From Reclinomonas americana ATCC 50394 (Eukaryota > Jakobida > Jakobea > Jakobida): DNA of 25,690 nucleotides. Shown here one piece after another: positions 1 to 9,264 of the stretch. The notes under the pieces were generated by a model. The model was not told the origin of the DNA and ran no database searches. It was given only the letters and a program-made list of their open reading frames with translations. The stretch is from positions 66,470 through 92,159 of the forward strand of contig PS015074.1 in assembly GCA_048213135.1 (NCBI GenBank), in the 5' to 3' direction. Both the position numbers and the translations under genes were made by a program. Position 1 is the stretch's first letter; every line of letters begins with the position of its first letter.

Positions 1-109
1 CGCATGAGAAAGAAAGGAAGCAAGGGAAGGAAAGAGTGAAAATGTGTGGTTGAGGAGGAGGTTTTGAAAGCGCCGAGGAGGGCACTCACCAACAGCAAGA
101 GTTTGCTCG

Positions 110-163
110 AAAAAAAAAAGAAACAAAAAAGGACCACGAAAGTTTTCCACCACACCAGCAAAA
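110..163 (-). terminator. Pol III T-tract terminators of the tRNA gene
   Basis: Read on the minus strand, a T4 run (160-163) lies just after the tRNA 3' end, backed up by T6 (125-130) and a T10 run (about 110-119). Pol III ends on such T runs; the two longer ones look like fail-safe sites. This is seen in the sequence; termination itself is inferred. Confidence 0.6.
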
Positions 164-167
164 CCAA

Positions 168-239
168 TGGACGGTGGGGGAATCGAACCCCCGACCTCAG
201 CCATGCGAAGGATGCGTTATACCACTAAACCAACCGCCC
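168..239 (-). tRNA. tRNA-Ala (anticodon CGC)
   Basis: The reverse complement folds as a 72-nt cloverleaf without intron or encoded CCA. The acceptor stem GGGCGGT pairs with ACCGTCC and contains a G3:U70 wobble, the classic alanine identity element, followed by discriminator A. The D arm begins GTTTAGTGGTATAAC. The anticodon loop TTCGCAT gives CGC (reads GCG, Ala). The T arm is GGGGG-TTCGATT-CCCCC, which also supplies a good B box. One pair of the anticodon stem (T29/C41) is mismatched. A TTTT run starts 4 nt past the 3' end on the transcribed strand and longer T tracts lie at 125-130 and 110-119, suitable for Pol III termination. Confidence 0.93.
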
Positions 240-848
240 ACTTGGGAAACACTGAGGTGGCTACGCGTGGTAGGCCTGCAAGAGAGGTGGGAGGGGGCTG
301 TGATGTCTTGTCACACTTCGCGCGCTCTCTCTCTCTCTCCTGTGTTGCAGAGGTGGAAGTGGAGGGTGGACAGGGGTTGTGCGACGATGCGCGCTGCAGG
401 CGTGTGTGAGAGTGAGTGTGTGACGAGAGCGCGCGCGCACAAAAACATGCACACTGCATCACTCGTTGCTTCGCGCGCTCGCTCTCCTTTGTGTGAGCTC
501 ATGCACTCTCCACATTGACAATGAGTGCTGCTGCAGTGCGGGTGGAGAGGGAGAGAGAGCATGGAGAGAGAGGTGCACATTTTTTGGTTTCGCGCGCGGG
601 AAAATGAGCGCTAGCATCATGGCAAACCCCCGCATGTCTAAATCTGGACTTTTGCAACATACTCTCTACAAGTGATCATCCGTAGCGGAGACTAGCACAT
701 CTCGCAGCCTGGGACCGGGAAAGATCATGCTTCTGCAGGTTATTGCAGAGGATCGAATAGAAAATCAGTAGTCGATTCCCGCGCATTTTCAGTTTAAATT
801 TCCGTACTCACAGAAACGCTCTTTCTCTTTTGCGCACACCGCAACAAA
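240..848. other. Non-coding stretch between the tRNA and the secreted-protein gene
   Basis: About 600 nt without a supportable gene. It holds short CT/GA and CG-rich low-complexity runs (for example 327-340 and 540-560). Reading frames here are short, overlap on both strands and have no homology I recognise. It presumably carries the 5' flank of the tRNA and the promoter and 5' UTR of the gene at 849. I see no clear TATA box. Confidence 0.5.
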
Positions 849-3800
849 ATGCGTGGGCGTGAGTCTCTGGTGGTGCTTCTCGTGTTTGTTGTTGCGCTGA
901 ATGCATGTGCACTGTGCGCTGGTGAGTGTTCGTGTGATCAGCGCAGTGCGTGCGCTTTGAATATTGTGTGCNNNNNNNNNNNNNNNNNNNNNNNNNNNNN
1001 NNNNNNNNNNNNNNNNNNNNNNNNNNNNNNNNNNNNNNNNNNNNNNNNNNNNNNNNNNNNNNNNNNNNNNNNNNNNNNNNNNNNNNNNNNNNNNNNNNNN
1101 NNNNNNNNNNNNNNNNNNNNNNNNNNNNNNNNNNNNNNNNNNNNNNNNNNNNNNNNNNNNNNNNNNNNNNNNNNNNNNNNNNNNNNNNNNNNNNNNNNNN
1201 NNNNNNNNNNNNNNNNNNNNNNNNNNNNNNNNNNNNNNNNNNNNNNNNNNNNNNNNNNNNNNNNNNNNNNNNNNNNNNNNNNNNNNNNNNNNNNNNNNNN
1301 NNNNNNNNNNNNNNNNNNNNNNNNNNNNNNNNNNNNNNNNNNNNNNNNNNNNNNNNNNNNNNNNNNNNNNNNNNNNNNNNNNNNNNNNNNNNNNNNNNNN
1401 NNNNNNNNNNNNNNNNNNNNNNNNNNNNNNNNNNNNNNNNNNNNNNNNNNNNNNNNNNNNNNNNNNNNNNNNAGATTTCGTTCTCTCTCTCTCCACTCTT
1501 CCCTCCCTCCTCCCTCCTCCCTCCTCCCTCCTCCCTCCTCCCTCCTCCCTCCTCCTCTCCTCTCTCTCTCTCTCTCTTCCTCTTTTCTCCCCTCTCCACA
1601 ATGCCACTCATTCTGTTCCTGTCATGCAGTGGCTCAGACTGTGACGACCTCGGCGGCCACCAGCGTGATGAACACCACCGCCACACTGCAAGGCTCCGTC
1701 AATGCCAATGGCGTGGCTGGCGGTCTCACCAACTCGTTTACCTACGGTACCACGCAGTCCTCGTACGCCAGCGCCGCGGTGTCAATCTATGCCGGCAAGA
1801 CTCTGACGTCCGGCACCGGAGATGGTGCCCTCGGAACGGCGACGTTATACTGGATAGAAGGAATGTGTATGGACCGCAACTCGGGAGACTTGTACGTCTC
1901 AAGCATTCAGTGCGTTGGTAGCCGTGAGTGGTGAATCACCACCAGTCTCGCACTTACCTGTGCACATACGTGTGTGTGTGTGCAACGTGTCAAAAGGTCG
2001 CACACTATTCGCCGAGTGTTTCAGAACGGATACGTTGTCACCTTTGCCGGCAGCACTACGCCCGGCACCGCTGACGGGACGGGCACTGGCGCATTCTTCA
2101 ATGCGTATGTGCCAGAGCAGCATGATCGAGTGCACCGTTTCCTTTTGTTGCTGAACTCGCGCTCTGCGTGTGTTTTTCATGTTGATGTGCAGTCCTCGAG
2201 GCCTGGCGTGCACCTCAAGTGGTATTATCTACGTGGGCGACGCTAACAACAACTGCGTACGGGCAGTGAACATAGCCACCGCCCAGGTGACCACGCTTGC
2301 TGGCAGCTGCGGCATGGGAGCCTCCGTTGTCAATGCTACTGGTAGCAGTGCGAGGTTCGCCAACCCGACGGGCGTGGTTGTCGACGAAGCCAACTCGGTG
2401 ATGTATGTCTCTGATTCCTCAGTCTCGGGCCAGGTCATGTTTCGTTGTATTCACATCCCCGCTTCGTCCCTTGTGCCACTGACATATCAGCACTAACGTC
2501 CCTCGCGTGTTTATTTGCAGTCGCAAGGTACAACAACAGATGGGCAGTCGCGACCGTGTGCTCCCCTCACCTGTGTCTGACGTTCGTCACAGATCACACT
2601 TCCTGGTGCCGTTGTGACCACCGTCGCAGGAACAACAACTGGATTCGCGGACGGTGCCGCGCTCACTGTCGCCAAGTTCAGCGCACCGCTGCAAATCGAA
2701 CTCAACTCGAACGGCACCATTTTGTGGATCGCCGACAAGAACAACAGCGTACGTGCATTTGCGGGTGCCTGTCAGCTTGTGCTTGCGTCCGTAACGGCAT
2801 CATCCAATTTTCCATGCGCCCACACAGAGAGTTCGTATACTTGACATTCCGGGAAGCAACGTGTCGACACTCGTGGGCACCGGCACGGCCACTTCCAATG
2901 ACGGACCGCGTTGCGTTGCCTCTGTATTCTTGCCTAAACTCGCGGCGCGCTGGTCTTCTTCGCCTCATCTGTGCACGTGCCAATGCAGTCAACATGGCCA
3001 CGATCAATCAGCCATTGAGTATCGCTTACAACCCGGATTTGAACGTGCTCTACGTTGCTGGTGTTGAGTAACCGACCTCTGCGCGGAGTTGTCGCACTAT
3101 CACCGCCTTTCTCACCATTTTTGGTTGGCCATCGCTCGCAGAAAGGTAGCGTGATTCGGCAGATCAACTTGAATGCCAGCACCATCACCACAATTGCCGG
3201 TACGGGCACCTCGGGAGCTGCTACGGGCGCTGCCCTGACCACCAATGCATTCAATGCAAGCATAGTAAGTCAATTCGGCATCGCCCGAGCTATCTTCTTG
3301 CTCATGACTGTATTCCTGCGATCATGCAGTATTGGCTGACATGGGACCCCGCGGCTGCTTCCCTGCTGATTGCCGGTACGTTGTGCAGGCAGATCATGAG
3401 ACCATTGTTGGGTGCACATTGTGTTTGCCAACTCTTCGTTTGCAGATCAACTCGACATGACGATCAGGCGCCTCACGCTCGGTCCGTGGTCGACGATGGC
3501 GGCCACGCCGGCCACGGCCACCGGCTCCTCCAACGTTTCGATATCTGCCGCCATCAGCTCGCTCACCTTCGCCACCAAGTACTACTTCCGAGCACGAGGC
3601 TTAACGTCGGGCGGTCGGTTGTACAGCGGCGCGGCGCTTTCCTTCATTGCCGACAGCGCGCCCACCGACATTGGATGCTCGACGACCACGTATGTGGCGC
3701 CGTCGACGGCCAACACGGTAATCTGCACACTCAGCACGGTGGACCCGGATGTTGGCGACGCATTCACGTATGCGGTGGTCAGCAGCACGCCGGCCGGCGT

Positions 3801-6800
3801 GTTCTCCATTCAGTCGAACTCGCAGTTGGTGATCACGGCGGCCGGTCAAACGACGGCCTCCCTGTCGGTGACTCTGAGCACCACCGACATCGGTGCTCAG
3901 TCGTTCAGCAAGTCATTCACCATCACATCAGGTACTCAATAAGAGAAAGAGAGGGGGGAAGAGAGAGAGAGAGAGGAAGAGAGAGGAGGGGGGAGTGAGT
4001 AAGCGAGAAAGTTGGGGGAGAAAGAATTCGCGAAGAGATAGAGAATGTGTGTACTCTCGCATTCCCATTGGCCACTGCTCGTTCACCTGCAATCACGTGC
4101 ATCGCAGTGAACAATGCGCCCACGGCCATCACATTCAGTCCAGCGGCGTATGCGCCACCCACGGTGATTGGCGCGGTGGCGGTCACATTGGCAACCACCG
4201 ACCCGAACGCGAACCAGACCAGTTTCACGTACGCCATTACTGGCGGCGCGAATGCGAGCAGCTTTTCCGTTTCCGGTAGCCAGCTGACGTGGACGGTGGC
4301 CGACAGCATTCAGCAGTCGTTTGTGGTGATTGTGAGCACCACCGACAACGGAGTTCCGGCGATGAGTTTCTCGCAGACGCTGACAATCCCCGCTGGTCGG
4401 TTCTGCTTGCCTCCCATCAAATCCCCGATTGCGAGCTCACCCTCATGGTGCTGTTTCAGTGGCAGTGACGTCCATCTCGACGACCTCGATCAGTGCCGCC
4501 GCGGCTCAGGTGGTGACACTGACCGGCACCAACATGGTGAACAACTCTGGCGACTCGTCGGCCTTTGTGCTTGCCACGCCGCGCTGCTGGGCCGGCAACC
4601 CGCCGACCAGTGTCGCCAGCACCAGCATCACCAGCTCGTTCACGAATGCCACGCAGATTGTGATCACCATCAACGCTGCTGGTGCGAGTTCAGGGACGTA
4701 TGAGCTGTGCACGCGGTGGAGCAACACGCAAAAGTATGTGGCTGTTCGCTCGATGGCCATTGGTGAGTGAGAGCAGGGAAAGGGAGTTGGCAAGGGAGAG
4801 GGGGAGGGAGAGGAAAGGAGGGAGGAAAAGAGGGAGAGATAGAGTGTGTGATAGTGAGTGAGTGCACAAAGCTCACTGAGCATACAGTCTACAGATGTGC
4901 ACAACAATGAGCGTCTAACAAGTCTCGTGTGCTTTCCTTCCACAACTAAAACTATTAACAGAAACAGAGGAGACCGACATGAAGAGAAAGAAACAGTGGC
5001 AGACAGAGAGAGACGGAGACACGGAATTTGAAGGGGAGGCGAGAGAGAGACAGTGACACAGAAGGAGACTGACATTGACACGGGGCGTGGCGGAGATGGT
5101 GACACATGTACAGAAAGACAGCTGTACAGTGTTTGGAGAGACAGTCATGTGAAGTGAGAGACAATGGGGAGAGACAGTAACATGAAAAGTGAGGCAGTGA
5201 CATACATGCACGGAGAGGCAGCGCAGCAGCCACTCTGTGGGAGAAACAGAAGGATGCAGTGACACGGACTGCTAGCATGCAACATGCGTCTCGTCCGAGT
5301 CGTTCTCGATTCTCACATGCACGTGCAGGCAACGTTCCACCAAGCAGCATCACGGTGCCGTCGTCGACCTACAATCCAGCAGGCGGCTATCCGATCGCTG
5401 TGGGCCCGATGAGTGCGTCGGATCTGAATGCGTCGGACACATTCACGTACAGTGTGGTGGGAGGGGCGAATGCGGCCAGCTTCAGCATCTCGGGATCGCA
5501 GCTGTCGATTGTGTCAAACGCAGTGGTGTTAGGGTGGATGGAAGTGCAGGTGCAAGTGACCGACAACGGATCGCCTGCGGAGTCGTTCTCTCAACTGCTG
5601 ACATTCCGAGATGGTACGCGATCAAGAGAGTGTGTCTCTCCTCCTCCTTTGTGGCTCCTAACAAAGGTGTGTTCTGCAGTCAATATGCGCAGTTGTGGCT
5701 CGCGTGAGGCAGGTATTGGACCAGGTGAGCATTATATATCTCATTCAGTTTTTTCGATATCGGCTAATTTTGTCGATATTACATTGCAGCACCGCTGCAA
5801 GTGTGCACCTTCGAGGCAGTGGATCGCCCCAATGGCACCATGTTGGCAACGACTTCTCGAATCGTCAGTCATGCGGCGTGCTGTGCGCTGTGCGATCGGT
5901 ACGCTGCCTGTCGTTCGTGGAGGTTCCTGGCGGCCACTGCGGCGTCGAACACACAGGGAGTGTCGCTGTGTACGATGCTGGTGAGAGAAAGGGGGAGGCA
6001 ACAGAAGGGAGGGAGGGGGGGAGGGGGAAGGGAGGGAGGAGGGAGGGAGAGACACACACACAAAACCAGCAAAGTGAGAGAGAGAGAGAGAGAGAAATGC
6101 ATGAGAGTACAGAGAGACAGACTCAGCAAATGATAGACACGAGATTGGTGGGATGAGATGGTAGCACGCAGACAGACAGAGAGACAGAAGAGATTGGGCG
6201 AAAGAGATACACAAAGATAGTGAGGCAGACGTCGGACAAAATGAGAGCGAGGCTGAGGGAGAAAAGGAGAGAGAAAGAGAGAGAGATAGAGAGCAAGCGA
6301 CATGTACAGTGAGGATGCCGATAGCACGAAGACAGGCAGACTAAACAGGGAGAGATATGTCTGCAACGCATGCTTGCGGCAGTCGAAGGCGATGTCTCAT
6401 TGCAGGCACCATATATATTCATGCACAAAAGGAGCGATCACATCCTTCTCCTCACCTCTCTCTCTCTCTCTCTGTGCGCGCAGACGAACGTGCCGGCCTC
6501 CTCCGCCAATCCTGAGACTTCGAACATTTGTGGTTCGTCCTTCTGCTTGACGACCGGCAAGAAGACGCTGAGTGCTGCGTACGACAGCACAACATTCTCG
6601 ACGTGGACCAGTTGCATTCCAATCGCTGCTTTCCCTTTCGCTACTCTCACTGACGCTGTTCTGTGGCAGATTATCCGGGCAACGACCTGCCGAACCTGGC
6701 GACAGTGCTGAGCGGCCCACAAGCCTGCGCAACATTCTGCTCCAGCATCACGACGTGTGCGGCGTGGACATATGTCACTTCCACATCGACGTGCTACCCG

Positions 6801-6881
6801 AAAGTGGCGCCTGTGCCGGCGGCTGACACGTCGGGGGCGTGCGCGACGTCGGGTGATTGCACGTCGGGGCTGAAAGTGTGA
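849..6881 (+). CDS. Secreted mosaic protein: NHL propeller, FN3-like, cadherin-like, IPT-like and two PAN/apple-like domains
   Basis: Predicted about 1050 aa. Exons: 849-921, 1630-~1930, 1997-2104, 2193-2438, 2521-2527, 2593-2748, 2828-2909, 2989-3062, 3142-3264, 3330-3375, 3446-3931, 4108-4395, 4460-4762, 5329-5613, 5680-5724, 5790-5980, 6484-6610, 6670-6881. The N-terminus is a signal peptide (MRGRE, then a hydrophobic core ending CALCAVA). Next comes an FN3-like half (to ~72), then six NHL repeats (~73-405) of the form TTxAGT...DG...F..P.G...D....LYV.D..N..IR.I. The second FN3-like half follows, then cadherin-like domains (~480-567, 568-663, 765-859), an IPT/TIG-like domain (664-764) and two Cys-containing PAN/apple-like modules (~875-1050; CCALC, then ACATFC). 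There is no C-terminal membrane segment, so the product is probably secreted; adhesion or carbohydrate/protein binding is inferred. Intron phases agree throughout. The exon 2 donor is the least certain junction, and gap 972-1472 lies in intron 1. Confidence 0.82.
922..1629 (+). other. Intron 1 of the secreted-protein gene, with N gap and heptamer repeat
   Basis: The intron begins GTGAGTG and ends CATGCAG. It contains 501 N (972-1472). A run of about seven copies of a 7-bp unit (CTCCCTC-type) at about 1500-1557 follows, then CT dinucleotides. Open frames crossing it exist only because N is read as sense. Confidence 0.75.
2521..2527 (+). other. 7-nt microexon (TCGCAAG) of the NHL-coding region
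   Basis: It is preceded by a CACTAAC branch-point motif (2491-2497) and TTTATTTGCAG, and followed by GTACAAC. Joined to 2193-2438 (phase 2) and to 2593 (phase 0), it writes VIRKITLPG, the usual NHL linker pattern (IRKI..G) seen in the other repeats. Without it the frame breaks. The support is phase plus repeat consensus, not a transcript. Confidence 0.62.
4763..5328 (+). repeat. GA-rich intron with degenerate GAGAGACAGTGACA-type repeats
   Basis: This 566-nt intron lies between the IPT-like and third cadherin-like exons (donor GTGAGTGA, acceptor CACGTGCAG). From about 4980 to 5230 the words GAGAGACAG and GTGACA recur every 20-35 nt in diverged form, a decayed minisatellite. The apparent minus-strand frames here (Ser/Leu/Val/Cys-rich) are by-products of it. 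Confidence 0.55.
5981..6483 (+). repeat. GA/GGGA-rich intron of the secreted-protein gene
   Basis: This 503-nt intron separates the two PAN/apple-like parts (donor GTGAGAG, acceptor CTGTGCGCGCAG). It holds GGGA-type runs (5990-6050), (GA)n (6075-6095) and AGACAGA words (6110-6300), with a CT run before the acceptor. I see no coding exon in it. Confidence 0.6.
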
Positions 6882-7100
6882 TGATAATAATGAAGTAATC
6901 AGGAGTTGGCGTTCGTGTTGATCAAAGTTTGACGTTGTGTAAAGCTCTCTTGCGAAATTTCAAAACGCATTTGGTGTCCGTTTTGAGAGAGCAGATCATG
7001 CAGAGTTGCGCTCACATCGCCTACGAGCTTCACTCGTTACTGTCACTGACTTCTCCCTCTCTCTCCCTCTCCTCTTTGTGCTTGTCTTTCTGTGTGAATC
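6882..7100. other. Intergenic spacer (3' end of secreted-protein gene, 5' flank of PIERCE-like gene)
   Basis: A 219-nt spacer. The stop codon is followed at once by ATGATAATAATGAAGTAAT, AT-rich against the local background and possibly part of the 3' processing region. No AATAAA is present. A CT-rich run (7050-7080) sits just before the next start codon. Confidence 0.4.
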
Positions 7101-7460
7101 ATGACAGACACCACCGGCAACAGTTGAGTGATTGATCGGCAGTTGTTGAACTGTTTTTTTTTTTGCGCTCACACTCTAACACTTTGCTTCTCCCTCTCTC
7201 TCTGTGCGCGTACACAGGCAATCCTCTGTACAAGACCAGCTCCAGTGCTGTGGGTGCGCGTGTGCACCAGGCGGCGGAGGGATCAGGAAGTGCGGCGTCG
7301 GAGGTGAGTGGCACGCGCGCGTGTGTGTGTGTGACGTGGCACATGAGGAGGAGTGAGTGGAGGGTGAAGAGGGAAGGAGAAGTGTGTGTGTGTGAGAGAG
7401 AGAGGAGAGGGGAAAGAAGGGGATGTGTGTGAGCGGAGAGAGTAAATGTGTGAGAGAGAG

Positions 7461-7541
<81 letters not shown>

Positions 7542-8026
7542 CGGATGTGTGAGTGCGAGCTTAGCGAACGCAAGCACACTCTCTTCACTCGCAATCTCAC
7601 TCACTCTTGTCGCCTTCTCTTCTTCTACCGTGTCGACTCGCTCGGTGACACTCTCTCTCTCTCTCACTCTTTGTCTCTCTCTTCTTCTCACTTTCTTCTT
7701 CATCTTTCCCTCTCTCTCCGTTGCCGTCACTCCACAGACCTTCATTCCTTTTCCGTCCCAACACTTCTGTTCCTTCCTCGCCCTCTGTGTCCACCCCTTT
7801 CGCTTGTGCTCTCAGCGCTTTCCCCTCTCTTCATCTGTTCATTTCACCATCGCTCCGTTCTGTGCTCTCACCCTTTGCCTCTCCTACTCTCCAGTACGGA
7901 CGCAAGGGTCAATTCACCCGCGACTTTGCCGCCAACTACCGCAACGATTCACTGAACACCACGAAGACGCGCTCCAAGGTCATCCACGACCCCTCCTTCT
8001 GCACCACGCCCTACCACCCGTCGTAG
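7101..8026 (+). CDS. PIERCE-like ciliary microtubule inner protein (79 aa)
   Basis: Three exons, 7101-7122, 7218-7303 and 7895-8026, join in phase (1, then 0) to give 79 aa. After a short start (MTDTTGNS) comes NPLYKTSSSAVG, then a spacer, GRKGQFTRDFAANYRNDSLN and SKVIHDPSF. The NPLY-T-S...G start, the F-T..F......SLNT core and the SK-V ending resemble the PIERCE family (human PIERCE1/C9orf116 and PIERCE2/C15orf65). Those proteins lie inside the A-tubule of ciliary doublets and help hold outer dynein arms. This version is shorter than the human proteins. Intron 2 (591 nt) holds a long (GT)n tract. Donor 1 is GTTGAG. The family call rests on recalled motif similarity, so it is good but not certain. 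If right, the organism builds motile cilia. Confidence 0.68.
7463..7527. repeat. (GT)n microsatellite
   Basis: About 32 perfect GT units inside intron 2 of the PIERCE-like gene, flanked by GA runs. On the other strand it reads as long Thr-His repeat frames, which are not genes. Confidence 0.95.
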
Positions 8027-8111
8027 ACCATGGAGAAAGGAGGAAGACGGCATTGTGATGTGCAGAATGTGAAATGAAAAGCGTTGTTGAATGTAGCCAA
8101 ACCTCAAGAAC

Positions 8112-8168
8112 CTGCAGGTTCAGTGCAGGCAGTTGATGTCTCGCGTGGGCGAGGTCGAGCGGTCACAA
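8112..8168 (+). pseudogene. Duplicated fragment of the FAM21 first exon
   Basis: Positions 8129-8165 match 8341-8377 in FAM21 exon 1 at 35 of 37 bases, 212 nt apart in the same orientation; weaker similarity extends left to about 8112. In frame it reads NLKNLQVQCRQLMSRVGEVE, matching the FAM21 helix LQALSGQLLSRVGEVE. A TAG lies in frame just upstream (8094), and no clear splice donor ends it. It is probably a decayed partial exon copy. An unused alternative first exon is the other possibility. Confidence 0.6.
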
Positions 8169-8248
8169 CAGCACAAGGGGTTGTGCAGGAAACGCTCTTC
8201 TGTAATCTCCTTCTGTAAACCTCTCCAAATCACTCTTTTACTTCGCAC

Positions 8249-9204
8249 ATGGACGACCTGCGCGCACTCTCTGTCAAAGCCGAAGACTGGACGCTGTCCG
8301 ACGACGAGCGGCTGCTGAGCGCACTGCAGGCGCTCTCAGGGCAGTTGCTGTCTCGCGTGGGCGAAGTCGAGCGGTCAGTGCACGCACTGGAGCACGAGAC
8401 ACGCTCGGCCGAGGTCCGCGTGCTCAACACACTCAATGAGCTGCTGCTGCTGAGCAACTCGCAGTTCATTGAGAATGTGAGTGTTTGCTTTTGTGAGCAA
8501 AGTGTGTGTTGTGTGTGCGACATTTCCCCGACGACGACTGTTTTGTTTTTTGTGTGTGCGTGTGTGTGTGTGCCAGCGTGTGTATGAGGACGATGAGTCG
8601 TACTTGTATAACAAGGATGGAGAGAAGAGTGCGGTGAGTGTGTGAGTGTGTGTGAGAGTGTGTATATTTGCATTTCACGGCACAGTGTGAGTGTGTGTGC
8701 NNNNNNNNNNNNNNNNNNNNNNNNNNNNNNNNNNNNNNNNNNNNNNNNNNNNNNNNNNNNNNNNNNNNNNNNNNNNNNNNNNNNNNNNNNNNNNNNNNNN
8801 NNNNNNNNNNNNNNNNNNNNNNNNNNNNNNNNNNNNNNNNNNNNNNNNNNNNNNNNNNNNNNNNNNNNNNNNNNNNNNNNNNNNNNNNNNNNNNNNNNNN
8901 NNNNNNNNNNNNNNNNNNNNNNNNNNNNNNNNNNNNNNNNNNNNNNNNNNNNNNNNNNNNNNNNNNNNNNNNNNNNNNNNNNNNNNNNNNNNNNNNNNNN
9001 NNNNNNNNNNNNNNNNNNNNNNNNNNNNNNNNNNNNNNNNNNNNNNNNNNNNNNNNNNNNNNNNNNNNNNNNNNNNNNNNNNNNNNNNNNNNNNNNNNNN
9101 NNNNNNNNNNNNNNNNNNNNNNNNNNNNNNNNNNNNNNNNNNNNNNNNNNNNNNNNNNNNNNNNNNNNNNNNNNNNNNNNNNNNNNNNNNNNNNNNNACT
9201 ACTA

Positions 9205-9264
<60 letters not shown>

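Noticed and set aside
46-409. Short plus-strand frames over the tRNA gene
   Set aside because: They overlap a well-formed tRNA and have no coding features.
789-1934. Long open frames on both strands across 972-1472, and similar ones across the other N gaps
   Set aside because: They are open only because N is translated as X; the real exons at their edges have splice sites and end before the gaps.
3932-4107. Continuation of the frame past 3931 as coding sequence
   Set aside because: A stop occurs within 10 nt, the sequence is GA repeat, and GTACTC...ATCGCAG splices the cadherin-like exons in phase.
7463-7527. Possible Z-DNA or regulatory element at the (GT)n tract
   Set aside because: Alternating GT tracts can form Z-DNA, but such repeats are common in this window and nothing here points to function.
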